Shown here piece by piece: positions 1-11,218 of a stretch of 64,000 bases of DNA (position 1 is its first letter; each line of letters begins with the position of its first letter). This stretch comes from Adiantum capillus-veneris. Its lineage: Eukaryota > Streptophyta > Polypodiopsida > Polypodiales > Pteridaceae. The stretch is from positions 129,883,018 to 129,947,017 of the forward strand of contig CM043968.1 of assembly GCA_014529385.2 (NCBI GenBank), written 5' to 3'. Made by a program: the position numbers and the translations under genes. Under the pieces are notes generated by a model, which was not told where the DNA came from, made no database searches, and worked only from the letters and a program-made list of their open reading frames with translations.

Positions 1-158
1 CTTCCATTCACAGTGTTCATCCACTTAGTTTGTGTCCATTGCACTCTCTCATTAAAGAACGGAAGGCTCTCCCTTCCATAAGAAAAAGGAACTCTTGAGC
101 ACAGTTCGGAGTACTCATCTTGAGCAAAGTTCAACGTTCACTTCCGCTGCACCTTACA
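1..158 (+). repeat. 3' end of the 5' LTR of copy A
   Basis: This matches the last part of the LTR at 6426-7626 and ends CCGCTGCACCTTACA, the family terminus. The upstream part is outside the window. Confidence 0.85.
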
Positions 159-170
159 TTGGTACCAGCT
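159..170 (+). other. Degraded primer-binding site of copy A
   Basis: TTGGTACCAGCT directly follows the LTR end. Other copies have TTGGTATCAGAGC or TTGGTATCAAAGC here, which complement the 3' end of plant initiator tRNA-Met. This copy has lost several bases from the site. Confidence 0.7.
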
Positions 171-477
171 TTGGCAGTGCTCTGTATCACTCAAGGAAAG
201 AACCACAAGAACCACATAATTTTTTTGCTTGTTGTGGTCGCACGTAACCCAAGACCTCTTGGGTGTCGATTCCTAATCGTGTTTTTGAAGAGTGACATGA
301 ACCCAAGAAAGAAGGGCTTGTCCAGCCTCCCCTTGTGCCTCTTTTCACTCATTGAGAGCGGACCGTGCACTTAGCGGCCGGCCAATCGACGTGAGGTGGG
401 AAAAAGCAACCTTGGTGTGAGCGCAAGGCCGCCAAGGGGTGCGCCCGCGGAAAAGAGCAGAACTCGGGTGAAGAGAA

Positions 478-865
478 GATCCTTCTCTAACACAGATTAC
501 AAGCAAAAGAAGAACCTCGAGACCCTCAAGAACCCAAGACCCGCAAGAACCTAAGTTCCTCGTGAACTTAAGAACCCAAGACTTCAGTGGATGGTCATCA
601 CTCGAAGCGGAATGGATACTTCGCTTGGAGGTGATGAGCATGAGAGAGGCGAAGAACCAGGAGGTTTTTCCGATCCTTCTCTAACACAGATTACAAGCAA
701 AAGAAGAACCTCAAGACCCTCAAGAACCCAAGACCCGCAAGAACCCAAGTTCCTCGTGAACTTAAGAACCCAAGACTTCAGTGGATGGTCATCACTCGAA
801 GCGGAATGGATACTTCGCTTGGAGGTGATGAGCATGAGAGAGGCGAAGAACCAGGAGGTTTTTCC
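478..865 (+). repeat. 194-bp tandem duplication in the leader and ORF start of copy A
   Basis: Positions 478-671 and 672-865 are near-identical direct repeats that both include the ORF start (MVITRSGMDTSLGG, ATGs at 591 and 785). Because 194 is not a multiple of three, the first ATG is out of frame with the rest. Confidence 0.85.
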
Positions 866-868
866 GAC

Positions 869-2098
869 TGTTAGGTGCAGCGGAATGAATGTTTGCGCTT
901 TGCTCAAGACGCGTGCTCCGAACTGTGCTCAAGGTTCCTTTTGTTCTTAGGGAAGGTAGAGCCTTCCGTTCTTGATGAGAGAGTGCTATGATCACAAACA
1001 AAGTGAATGGACACTGTGCGTGCAAGTGTATGAGACTAAGAGATAGAGAGAGAAGAGAGATACGACACCAGAGACGTTGTAAAACCCTCCTCCGAAGGCC
1101 CCTCTCTCGTCGACGAGAGTGGTCTACTTATGATTGCACAAACTGTATGCATGAGACTGATGCAAGTCTAGGCTATGTCGGCGATGACGACGGGGATGAC
1201 GAGACCGACCTAAGGGCTGAAATCTGCAATCTTGAATCTGCTGTCCAAAAACGCTATGGGCTGAAATCTGCTGCAAGTCCAAAAACGCTGATTTTGGGGC
1301 TGTTTCTGTAGGTCTTTGTCGCTGAAAATCTGCAGGTCTTAGGGCTGAAAACTGAGGTTTCTTAAGGGCTGAAACTGCTGGTCTTTCCGGGCTGAATCTG
1401 CTACTCTCTCAGGGTTGAATTTGTAGGTTCTTCATGGCTGAAAAACGTTGCATGCTGAAATCTGTAAAGGCTGAAAACTCTAGGTCAGGGATCTCCAAAA
1501 ACGCTAGGTATGCTAGGATAAAAAACGCTAGGTATGGGGGTTTCTGTGGCGATGATGCTTATGCAAAACGCTAGGGCAAGGGAGTATTGCGGTCCTGTGT
1601 CTGATGAAAAACGCCAAGGCTGATGCAGGCTAGGGCGATGATGCTTGATGGAGAAAACACTAGGGATGAGTCCTTCTTGCTTGGAGGGGAAACCACCAAG
1701 TTCTTGCTTGAGAAGTTGCCTGCTGAGCTTGGCTCCTGTTGCCTCTTCTGCCAGTTAGTGCTAGCTTAGGTTTTCTTATATACAAACTTACTCAATATTT
1801 CCCTACCTACTTTCCAACAAAAGTCACTTAAAAATAATAAGTGAAAAATGTCAAAAATAGAAAAAATAGGCTAAATGCAATGGAAAATTCCCCTGAAGGA
1901 TTCTGATGGGAATGCTTATGATCATGCTGTGTGCAACCAGAGGATATGCATCTACACTAAGTGACTGGGCATGCACGGTCTACGAATAGACTCACAAAAG
2001 TGCCAGATCACTTCTAATCTAGACTGACTGGACGGACTGAACCCTGATCATGCTGTAGCTTGTCCACGGACACATAGGGTTGGATGTGTCACGTGACA
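869..2098 (-). repeat. 3' LTR of copy 1
   Basis: The LTR is 1230 bp, reads TGTTAGGTGCAGCGG on the plus strand at its left end, and finishes TGTCACGTGACA. The polypurine tract lies at 2099-2114 on the minus strand. Confidence 0.9.
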
Positions 2099-2114
2099 TC
2101 CCCTTCTTTTCAAA
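2099..2114 (-). other. Polypurine tract of copy 1
   Basis: On the minus strand this reads TTTGAAAAGAAGGGGA immediately before the 3' LTR. Confidence 0.8.
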
Positions 2115-2133
2115 GTGAGGTACTGTTACCGAA

Positions 2134-3896
2134 CTATATGGCGTCGAGGGAGATCGCCAATAGCACCCGGAATCCTGGAAGGGACTCTTCGCCGGCCCAC
2201 TCTGATGTGTGGGTCGTGCGGTAATTGAACTTCATAAAGGTCTGCAACGCTTGCTTCTTTGGGCCGCACCGAAAGCGACACAAAGTCTTCTGTGGCTCCT
2301 TCAATGCTTCAACTTTGTCTATGGACGTAGGTCCAACTTCTTCAAGAGTCTCCAAGGCTGAAAATTCCTGAAACCCCTTCCAATACAAAAACATGAACAT
2401 ACCTATTCCATGTAAAGTGAGTGGAAAAAATCTTGTCTTCCTCAAAGACTGTGCATGCAATGTAGATGAACAAAGAGACGGAGTGCCAAACCGTTCACCA
2501 CACACACGCAAGCAATGAGATCGAATCTTTCTCTTTTGATCTAAATCAATCAACTGTGGCAATTCACAACGGAAATGCCCATGCTTGGTGCTCATACTGT
2601 CATGTGCTTTTTCTACAACTGTGTCGTGCCAAGGGAGAGGCATGGAATGTGACTTCGTTGAATACATACTTTTCAGCTTCTCATGAAAAATCTGTATACA
2701 TCCGTGCTCATTCATGAGTGAAACGTGCTCAACGTACAATATGTCATGCCTAGTAAAGGGATCACATATAGACGTTGACTAAAATACAGGAAACGATCAC
2801 GAATGAAACACTCGACCAATGCGTGGGTATCAATCATGCGAACACATAATACTTCCTGTAAGGGTTCTTTGGACCTATGCTCGAGAGCCGAAATCGGTTC
2901 TTCTTGAGTGATCGAATCGTCTTGTGGGGGTTCTTTGGACCTCGACTCAAAAGCCAAGATTGGTTCTTCGTGATTGATCGAATCTACAACGAGGTTAGCT
3001 TCGCTAGAAAAAGCATCCACTAACACATCATTCTTGTGAACAATCACATGATCTTCATGCAACTCATCATGCTTGTGAGAAATCACATCTTGATCATGCT
3101 TGTGAGAAATCACATCTTGATCATGCAAATCATCATGCTTGTGAGAAATCACATCTTGATCATGCAAATCATCATGCTTGTCATTGTCATCCAAATCATT
3201 ATGCAAATCATTGGCATCCAAATCATCATGCTCATCATTTTCAATCAACTCATCATGCTTCTCATAATCATGCAAATCCTGTGTGTCTTGCTTTGGAGAA
3301 GAAGAGACTGAGAGAGTCTCCTTTCCCCAAATCTCTTGCATCTGTGCCTGAACTTGAGAAAAGTGTCGCCAAAACTCTTTGTTGTGTCGGTCGCTCTGTT
3401 CTTGTCTTGCTTTGGCTTCCTTTCTTTCTGCTTCTCTTTCTGCTCTTCTTTCTGCATGTCTGCGTTTCATTTCTGCCACTCTTTCTGCATGTCTTGCTTC
3501 GCGTTCTAACTTCCTTTTCATAAACATTTGGTTCAACTCCTCCATAGGAGTTAGTGCAATCCTTGATGTAGACGGGGAAGGGTCGGAAAAACCTCCTGGT
3601 GGGGAAAATTCTTCTTCGCCTCTCTCATGCTCATCACCTCCAAGCGAAGTATCCATTCCGCTTCTACTGATGACCATTCTGAAGTCGTGGGTTCTTGTGG
3701 GTTCTTGGGGTCTTGGGTTCTTAAGTTCACGAGGAACTTGGGTCCTTGAGGGTCTTGAGGTTCTTGAGTTCTTGAGGTTCTTCTTTCGCTTGCAATCTGT
3801 GTTAGAGAAGGATCTTCTCTTCACCCGAGTTCTACTCTTTTCCGCGGGCTCACCCCTTTGCGGCCTTGCGCTCTCACCAAGGTTGCTTTTTCCCAC
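2134..3896 (-). pseudogene. Family N conserved ORF, best copy, one frameshift
   Basis: The first frame runs 3896-2712 (394 codons). ATG codons lie at 3896 and at 3677; the latter gives MVISRSGMDTSLGG, the start conserved in every copy. The order is a basic leader, an E/R/K-rich coiled coil (about residues 120-185), an Asp/His-rich repeat (HDDLHDQDVISHKHD units, about 205-280), two SINHEEPILAFESRS-type repeats, and a conserved segment ALVECFIRDRFLYFSQ. One base is missing near 2755. The reading continues in another frame from 2739 through LPWHDTV and GPKKQALQTFMKF to a TAG at 2134, where other copies have CAG. The function is unknown. It occupies almost the whole internal region, where gag-pol is expected. 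Confidence 0.75.
3040..3260 (-). repeat. Minisatellite encoding the Asp/His-rich repeat
   Basis: Units such as ATCATGCTTGTGAGAAATC and CACATCTTGATCATGCAA recur in tandem, giving protein repeats of HKHDDLHDQDVIS. The unit number differs between copies 1, B, D and E. Confidence 0.8.
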
Positions 3897-4131
3897 CTCA
3901 CGTCGATTGGCCGGCCGCTAAGTGCACGGTTCGCCCTCAATGAGTGAAAAGAGGCACAAGGGGAGGCTGGACAAGCCCTTCTTTCTTGGGATTCCTGTCA
4001 CTCTTCAAAAACACGATTAGGAATCGACACGCCTAAGCGAACTTGGGTTCGTGTGATCGCAAGAAGCAAAAAAAATAAAAATTCTTGTGATTCTTGTGGT
4101 TGTTTCCTTGAGTGTTACAGAACACTGCCAA

Positions 4132-4145
4132 AGCTTTGATACCAA
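4132..4145 (-). other. Primer-binding site of copy 1
   Basis: On the minus strand TTGGTATCAAAGCT follows the 5' LTR end. It differs at one base from the usual initiator tRNA-Met site TGGTATCAGAGC. Confidence 0.85.
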
Positions 4146-5368
4146 TGTTAGGTGCAGCGGAATGAATGTTTGCGCTTTGCTCAAGATGAGTGCTCCGAAC
4201 TGTGCTCAAGGTTCCTTTTGTTCTTAGGGAAGGTAGAGCCTTCCGTTCGCTATGATCACAAACAAAGTGAATGGACACTGTGTGTGCAAGTGTATGAGAC
4301 AGAGAGATAGAGAGAGAAGAGAGATACGACACCAGAGACGTAAAACCCTCCTCCGAAGGTCCCACTCTCGTCGGCGAGAGTGGTTTACTTATGATTGCAC
4401 AAACTGGTACAAACTGTATGCATGAGACTATGCAAGTCTAGGCTATGTCGGCGATGATGACGGGGATGACGAGACCGACCTAAGGGCTGAAATATGCAAT
4501 CTTGTATCTGTTGTCGAAAAACGCTATGGGTTGAAATCTGCTGCAAGTCCAAAAACGCTGATTTTGGGGCTGTTTCTGTAGGTCTTTGTCGCTGAAAATC
4601 TGCAGGTCTTAGGGCTGAAAACTGAGGTTTCTTAATGGCTGAAACTGCTGGTCTTTCCGGGCTGAATCTGCTACTCTCTTAGGGCTGAATTTGCAGGTTC
4701 TTCATGGCTGAAAAACGCTACATGCTGAAATCTGTAAAGGCTGAAAACGCTACGTCAGGTATCTCCAAAAACGCTAGGTATGCTGGGATAAAAAACGCTA
4801 GGCATGGGGGTGTCTGTGGCGATGATGCTGATGCAAAACGCTAGGGCAAGGGAGTACTGCGGTCCTGTGTCTGATGAAAAACGCCAAGGCTGATGCAGGC
4901 TAGGGCGATGATGCTTGATGGAGAAAACGCTAGGGATGAGTCCTTCTTGCTTGGAGGGGAGACCACCAAGTTCTTGCTTGAGAAGTTTCCTGCTGAGCTT
5001 GGCTCATGTTGCCTCTTCTGCCAGTTAGTGCTAGCTTAGGTTTTCTTATATACAAACTTACTCAATATTTCCCTACCTACTTTCCAACAAAAGTCACTTA
5101 AAAATAATAAGTGAAAAATGTCAAAAATAGGGAAAATAGGCTAAATGCAATGGAAAATTCCCTTGAAGGATTCTGATGGGAATGCTTATGATCATGCTGT
5201 GTGCAACCAGAGGATATGCATCTACACTAAGTGACTGGGCATGCACGGTCTACAAATAGACTCACAAAAGTGCCAGATCACTTCTAATCTAGACTGATTG
5301 GACTGACTGAACCCTAATCATGCTGTAGCTTGTCCACGGACACATAGGGTTGGATGTGTCACGTGACA
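4146..5368 (-). repeat. 5' LTR of copy 1
   Basis: The LTR is 1223 bp and pairs with 869-2098. It has the same termini and the same A/C/G motif array (GCTGAAAACGCT, AAAAACGCTAGG). Confidence 0.9.
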
Positions 5369-6410
5369 CCGACCCTCCCCCTTCCCCATCTACGCCAAGG
5401 ATTGCACCAGATCCTATGGAGGCTTTGTGCAAGACGATGATGGACATGATGACAACGTGGCACGAAGCAAGAATGGCAGCCATGGAGCGTGAGCGCGAGC
5501 AATTACGCTTGGAGGCCAAAGAATTTGATCGCAACGAAGCTAACCTTGTTGCAGAGTCGATGAATCACGAAGAATCAATCTTGGCTTTCGAGTCGAGGTC
5601 CACAACACCCCCCCAGGCAGATTTGATCAAACATGACGAACCGATCTTGGCTCTCGAGCCTAGGTCCAAAGAACTCTTACAGGAAGTACTATGTTTCGAA
5701 TGATTCGTCAGCACGCATTGTTCGAGTGTTTCATTCGTGATCCTTTCCTGTATTTTAGTCAGTGTCTTTATGTGATCCCTTTTCCTAGGCATGACATATT
5801 GTACGTTGAGCACGATTCACGCATGGATGAGCATGGATGTATGCCGATTTCTCATGAAAAGATGAAATGTTTGCATTCTAGGAGGTCACATTCAATGTCT
5901 CTTCCTTGGCACGACACAGTCATAGAAAGAGTACAAGAAAGATTGAGCATCAGGCATGGCATTTCCATTGTGTTTTGCCACAGTTGATTGCTTTAGATCA
6001 GAAACACAAGATTCGATCTCATTGTTTGCGTGTGTGTTGTGAACAGGTTGGCACTCCGTCTTTTTGTTCATCTACATTGCATGCATAGTCTTTGGAGAAG
6101 ACGAGATTTTTTCCAGTCACTTTACATGGAATGAGTTGTGTTGGAAGTGGTTTCAGGAATTTTCAGCCTCGGAGATTCTTGAAGAAGGTGGACGTACGTC
6201 CATAGAAGAAGTGGAAGCATTGAAGGAGACTCAGAAGATTTTGTGTCGCTTTTGGCGCGGCCCAAAGAAGCAAGCATTGTAGACCTTTATGAAGTTCAAG
6301 TATCGCACCACCCACACCTTAGAGTGGGTTGGCGAAGAGTCCTTCCCAGGATTCCAGACCCTGTTTGCGATTTCCCTCGACGCCATACAGTTCGGTACTA
6401 GTACCTCACT

Positions 6411-6425
6411 TTGAAAAGGAGGGGA
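6411..6425 (+). other. Polypurine tract of copy A
   Basis: The purine run TTTGAAAAGGAGGGGA lies directly before the LTR start TGTCACGTGACA. This is the standard position of the plus-strand priming site, and other copies show the same string. Confidence 0.85.
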
Positions 6426-7626
6426 TGTCACGTGACAATCCAACCCTATATGTCCGTGGACAAGCTACATCATGACCAGGGTTCAGTTCACTCAAGTGAG
6501 TATAGGATAGGAAGTGATCTGACACTTTTGTGAGTCTGTTCACAGACCTTGCATGTCCAGACACTTCGATCAGATGCATATCCTCTGGTTGCACACAGCA
6601 TGACCATCAGATTCCAGTCAAATCCCATCAGTAGCATTTTTACAATGCATAGACCTATTTTCCCTATTTTTGACATTTTTCACTTATTATTTTTAAGTGA
6701 CTTTTGTTGGAAAGTAGGTAGGGCAATTTTGCTAAGTTTGTATATAAGCAAACCTAGCGCTAGCACTTTTTGGCAGAAGAGGCAGCAGGAGCACTCGCTC
6801 AACAGGCAACTTTCAGCAGAACCCCCAAGAGGCCTAGTGTTTTTGCATCATAGCAGAAGGCTAGCGTTTTTGGACCAGATCAGCCAGCGTTTTTGCTCTT
6901 GCAGATTCCTGGCGATAGTAGACCAAGCAGAAACCCCAACGTTAGCAGATTCTCCACAGCAAGACCATTTTCAGCCCTAGCGTTTTTACATCTGTAAGGC
7001 ACTTCAACGTTTTTGCAGATCTTCGCGACGGAATCCCCACAAGCATCAGTGTTTTCAGTTTTCAGCAGTCAGACTCCACAGTAGAACCCCCGAACCTCGC
7101 AGATCTCCCCTTCCCGCAGCAGTTCCTCGCCGCACAGCTAGATTCCGTAAGGTTTACAGATTCAGCCTGGAAAATGCAGATTTCAGCATCTGGGTTTTCA
7201 GCGCATCGTCGCCATCGACATCGTCACCGACATAGAGTCAGAATTCAGCAGATACAAGATTTGCAGATTTCAGCCAGTAGCGTTTTCAGATTTCAGCCCT
7301 CTCATCGTCGTCCTCATTATCGTCGACATCTGTTGGCAAGTCCAAGCATTGTAGATATTTGTGCAATCATAAGTAGACCGCTCTTGCCATAGAGAGTGGG
7401 GCCTTTGGAGGAGGGTTTGACAACATCCCTGGTGTCGTATTCTCTTCTCTCTATCTCTCAGTCTCATGCACTTCCATTCACAGTGTTCATCCACTTTGTT
7501 TGTGTCCATTGCACTCTCATTAAAGAACGGAAGGCTCTCCCTTCGATAAGAAAAAGGAACCCTTGAGCATAGTTTGGAGCACTCATCTTGAGCAAAGTTC
7601 AACATTCACTTCCGCTGCACCTTACA
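6426..7626 (+). repeat. 3' LTR of copy A
   Basis: The LTR is 1201 bp and runs from TGTCACGTGACA to CTGCACCTTACA (TG...CA). It holds a TATA box, many AGCGTTTT and CAGATTTCAGC-type motifs, and the same 3' tail as 1-158. Confidence 0.9.
6741..6748 (+). promoter_or_regulatory. TATA box of the family N LTR
   Basis: TATATAAG is conserved in position among the LTR copies, after the AAGTGACTTTTGTTGG block, and is the likely LTR core promoter. Confidence 0.6.
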
Positions 7627-7850
7627 CATGCGGCTACCTTCTTCAAGAATCTTCGAGGATGAAGCATCCTGAAACCACTTCCAACACAAAAACATGAACA
7701 TACCCATTCCATGTAAAGTGACTGGAAAAAATCTCTTCTTTCGAAAGAACTGTGCATGCAATGAAGATGAACAAAGTGACGGAGTGCCAAACCGTTCATC
7801 AAACACACACAAACAATGGGGTCGAATCTTGACTTTCTGATTTAAATCAA

Positions 7851-8980
7851 TCAACTGTGGCAAAACACAATGGAAATGCTGATTCTTGATGGTGAATCTT
7901 TCTTGTGCTCTTTTTGAAACTGTGTCATGTTAGGAAGAGACATGGAATGTGAATTCCTTGAATGCAAACATTTCATCTTTTCATGAATCATCCGCATACA
8001 TCCGTGCTCATTCATGAGTGAATCGTGCTCAACGTGCAATATGGCATGCCTTTGGAAAGGGATCACATAAAGACACTGACTAAAATACAGGAAACGATCA
8101 CGAATGAAACACTCGAACAATGCATGCTGACTAATCACTCGTACACATAATACTTCCTGTGAGGGTTCTTGGGACCTAGGCTCGAGAGCCCAGATCGGTT
8201 CTTCGGGATCTATCGAATCTTCCCGTGGTGGTTCTGTGGACCTCGACTCGAAAGCCAAGATCGGTTCTTCGTGATTGATCGAATCTACAATGAGGTTAGC
8301 TTCTCTAGAAAAAGCATCAACGAAACCATCATCCTTGTGAACAATCACATCTTTTTCCTGCAAATCATCATGCTTGTGAGTAATCACATCTTGATCATGC
8401 AAATCATCATGGTTGTGAATAATCACATCATTATCATACAATTCATCACGCTTGTCATTATTATTCAAATCATCGTGCTTATCATAATCATGCAAATCAT
8501 TTGTGTCATGCTTGGGAGAAGAAGAGACGGAGAGAGTCTCCTTTTCCCAAATCTCTTGCATCTGTGCCTGCACTTGAGAAAAGAGTCGCAACATCTCTTT
8601 TATATGTCGATCGTTCATTGCTTTTCTTGCTTTGTTCTTGCGATCAAATTCTGTTGCTCTTTCTTCGTGCTCACGATCCAATTCGGCTTTTCTTACTTTG
8701 GCTTCCAAGCGTGTTTGCTCGCGCTCACGCGTTATGGCTGCCTTTCTTTCTTGGTACTTACGATCAATTTCTGCCATTCTTTCTGTTGTTCTTGCTTCGC
8801 GTTCTAACTTCTTGTCCATCATTATCTTGTCGAAAGCCTCCATAGGAGTTAGTGCAATCCTTGGCGTAGATGGGGAAGGGAGAGGGTCGGAAAACCTCCT
8901 GGTGGGGAAAACTCTTCTTCGCCACTCCCATGCTCACCACCTCCATGTGAAGTATCCATTCCGCTTCGGGTGATGACCAT
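7851..8980 (-). pseudogene. Family N conserved ORF in copy B, long open stretch
   Basis: The conserved start MVITRSGMDTSHGGGEHG lies at 8980. A run of four A instead of five near 8890 shifts the frame. The rest is open for 330 codons (8843-7851). It contains a coiled coil rich in R, K, E and D (about residues 10-95 of that segment), KETLSVSSSPKHDT, Asp/His repeats, EEPILAFESRS repeats, and the conserved ALFECFIRDRFLYFSQCLYV and HSMSLPNMTQ blocks. It then diverges and stops at 7851. I recognise no family outside this retroelement. Confidence 0.7.
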
Positions 8981-9428
8981 CCACTGAAGTCTTGGGTTCT
9001 GAAGTTCACGAGGAACTTGGGTTCTTGTGGGTCTTGGGTTCTTGGGGGTCTTGAGGTTCTTGAGGTTCTTTCGCTTGCAATCTGTGTTAGAGAAGGATCT
9101 TCTCTTCACCCGAGTTCTGCTCTTTTCCGCGGGCGCACCCCTTGGCGGCCTTGCGCTCACACCAATGTTGCTTATTGCCACCTCACGTCAAATGGCCTGC
9201 CGCTAAGTGCACGGTCCGCTCTCAAATGATTGAAAAGAGGCACAAGGGGAGGCTGGACAAGCCCTTCTTTCTTGGGTTTCCTGTCACTCTTCAAAAACAC
9301 GACTAGGAATCGACATGCCCAAGAGGACTTGGGTTACGTGCGACCGCAACAAGCAAAAACAATAATTAGGTGGTTCTTGTGGTTCTTTCCTTGAGTGATA
9401 TAGAACACTGCCAAAGCTTTTATACCAA

Positions 9429-10624
9429 TTTAAGGTGCAGCGGAAGTGAATTGTTGTACTTTGCTCAAGATGAGTGCTCCGAACTGTGTTGAAGGGTTCC
9501 TTTTACTTACGGAAGGGAGAACCTTCCGTTCCTTTAGTGAGAGTGTGCAATGGACACAAACAAAGCGGATGAACACTGTAAATGAAGGTGTTGAGACTGA
9601 GAGATAGAGAGAGAAGAATACGACACCAGAATGTTGTCAAAACCCTCCTTCGAAGGCCCCACTCTCTATGGCGAGAGCGGTCTACTTATGATTGCACAAA
9701 TCTCAACAATGCTTGGACTTGCCGACGATGTCGACGACGAGACGGCTGAAATCTGGAAATGCTAATGGCTGTAATATTCAAATCTTTATCTGCTGAATTC
9801 TGACTCTATGTCGGTGACGATGTCGATGACGACGACGACGCGCTAAAACCGCAGATGCTGAAATCTGCGTTTTCCGGGCTGAAACTGCAAACTTGGCGGG
9901 ATCTGGCTGTGCGGCGAGGATTTGCTGCGGGAATGTGAGATCTGCGAGGTTTGGGACTTCTTCTGCGGGTTGTAACTGCTGAAAACTGAAAACACTGGTC
10001 TATGGGCTGATTCTGTTGCGAAGATTTGCAAAAATGTTGAGGGTGTCAGGTTGATTCAAAAACGCTGGGGCTGTTTTGGTCTTGCTGTGGAGAATCTGCT
10101 AACACTGGGGTTTCTGCTTGGTCTGCTGTCGCCTGGAATTTGCAGATGCAAAAAACGTTGGCTGATATGGATTCTTGATACAAAACGCTAGCCTTGTTGC
10201 TGTGTTGCAAAAACGCTAGGCCTTGTTTGGGGGGTCCTGCTGAGAAGGTGCCTGTTGAACCGAGTTCTTGCTGCCTCTTCTGCCAGAAAGTGCTAGCGCT
10301 AGGTTATTATATATACTTGCTTAGTGAATTTGCCCTACCCAGTTCCCAACAAAAGTCACTTAAAAATAACAAGTGAAAAATGTCAAAAATATGGAAAATA
10401 GGTTCAATGCACTGGAAAATGCTCCTGATGGGTTCTGATGGAAATCTGATGGTCATGCTGTGTGCAACCAGAGGATATGCATCTAATCTAATCTAAGTGC
10501 CTGGGCATGCACGGTCTGCGAACAGACTCACAAAAGTGCCAGAACACTTTCTAAGCTAATTGAACTGAATCCATGTCAGAAGTAGCTTGTCCATGTACAT
10601 TTAGGGCTAGATGTGCACGTGACA
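9429..10624 (-). repeat. 5' LTR of copy B
   Basis: The LTR is 1196 bp and ends GTGCACGTGACA at the right. It holds the AAAACGCTAG motif array and the TATA region (TATATATA near 10310 on the plus strand). Confidence 0.85.
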
Positions 10625-11218
10625 AAAGAAGGCCATTGATAGGATGAGGACTGGGAGGGCATATGATCATGATGGCTTAGTGGCTGAGCATTTTATACAT
10701 GCCAGGGATCAGCTCGCAGAGCTTCTAGCATTTATGTTCAACCGTGCCATGTGTGAGGGCTTGCTTGATACTTGGAGCTTATCTACTATTGTACCTATCT
10801 TCAAATCAGGAGATCCTATGGAGCTTGGGAATTATCGCACCATCATGATTGGACACACATTGGCACGGTTGTACTCATCCATTCTTGAGCAGCAGTTGAG
10901 TAGATGGGCAGAGAGGGAGGGCATACGCGCAACGGGCAGACAGGTTTAAGGAGACGTTTTTCTACTCTTATCTTGACACTCAGAGCCATTATTGAGGAGG
11001 GCAGATCACATGGGAGACAGATCTATTGTAGCTTTGTGGACTTCCACAAAGCTTTTGACACAGTACCCAGACCTAGATTGATGCACAGACTACAAGAGAT
11101 GGGAGTACCCACAAAGCTGACTTGGGGGATCATGGAAATATACAGGTCAGTAGTGGGGCATGTACGCACTCCAGAGGGGCTATCTACATTAGTTCACTCT
11201 AGTATCGGAGTGAAGCAG
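10625..11218 (+). pseudogene. LINE reverse transcriptase fragment (fingers and palm motif A)
   Basis: Two overlapping frames (10644-10949 and 10904-11218, one frameshift near 10940) read as non-LTR reverse transcriptase. Visible motifs are DGLVAEHF, LSTIVPIFKSGDP, ELGNYRTIMIG, and the palm motif A segment CSFVDFHKAFDTVPR. The segment ends at SIGVKQC, just before the catalytic YxDD block, because a family N LTR starts at 11219. Wording such as NYRTIMIG is shared with the LINE at 41748-46300, so they are related. It is bounded on both sides by family N LTRs, which inserted into or next to it. Confidence 0.8.

Larger units (their letters stand above)
869..5368 (-). mobile_element. Complete family N element, copy 1, nested in copy A
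   Basis: This is a full 4.5 kb element on the minus strand with two LTRs (869-2098 and 4146-5368), a primer-binding site, a long ORF and a polypurine tract. It is flanked by a perfect 5-bp target duplication, CCGAC, at 864-868 and 5369-5373. It inserted into the ORF of copy A. The LTRs differ by scattered substitutions and small indels (a few percent by eye), so the insertion is not recent. There is no pol region, and it must have been mobilised in trans. Confidence 0.92.
785..5987 (+). pseudogene. Conserved family N ORF in copy A, interrupted and frameshifted
   Basis: The ORF begins MVITRSGMDTSLGGDEHERG at 785. It is broken by the nested element at 868/5369 and then resumes with PSPSTPRIAPDPMEAL and a short basic/acidic helix. 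This copy lacks the Asp/His-rich repeat. The EESILAFESRS repeats end near 5700, where a one-base shift moves the reading to 5691-5987. That frame carries the conserved block around ALFECFIRDPFLYFSQ and MSLPWHDTV. The product is a family-specific protein of unknown function; I see no Zn knuckle, protease or RT motif. Confidence 0.7.
1..7626 (+). mobile_element. Family N LTR retrotransposon, copy A, split by a nested copy
   Basis: This sense-strand element is cut by the left window edge. It consists of 1-868 and 5369-7626, and the copy at 869-5368 interrupts it. In order it has the end of a 5' LTR (1-158), a degraded primer-binding site, a leader, an ORF remnant, a polypurine tract and a 3' LTR (6426-7626). 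No reverse transcriptase or integrase is recognisable. Its right end abuts the internal region of copy B at 7627, so it inserted into B. Its own target duplication cannot be tested because the left end lies outside the window. Confidence 0.85.
7627..10624 (-). mobile_element. Family N element, copy B, 3' half missing
   Basis: This minus-strand copy keeps its 5' LTR (9429-10624), a primer-binding site with one change (9411-9428) and most of its ORF. Copy A joins it at 7626/7627, so the polypurine tract and 3' LTR are displaced beyond the left window edge. The LTR start has drifted (TTTAAGG instead of TGTTAGG). Confidence 0.85.

Noticed and set aside
345-950. Antisense and alternate-frame ORFs in the family N leader
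   Set aside because: They overlap the conserved sense ORF, arise from the low-complexity leader, and are not conserved between copies.
3040-3260. CRISPR-like spaced repeats
   Set aside because: The repeats are contiguous coding minisatellite units without unique spacers, in a plant nuclear retroelement.
3040-3340. Plus-strand ORFs rich in Ile/Met/Leu (membrane-protein look)
   Set aside because: They are the reverse complement of the Asp/His-rich repeat; hydrophobic frames opposite D/H codons are expected.
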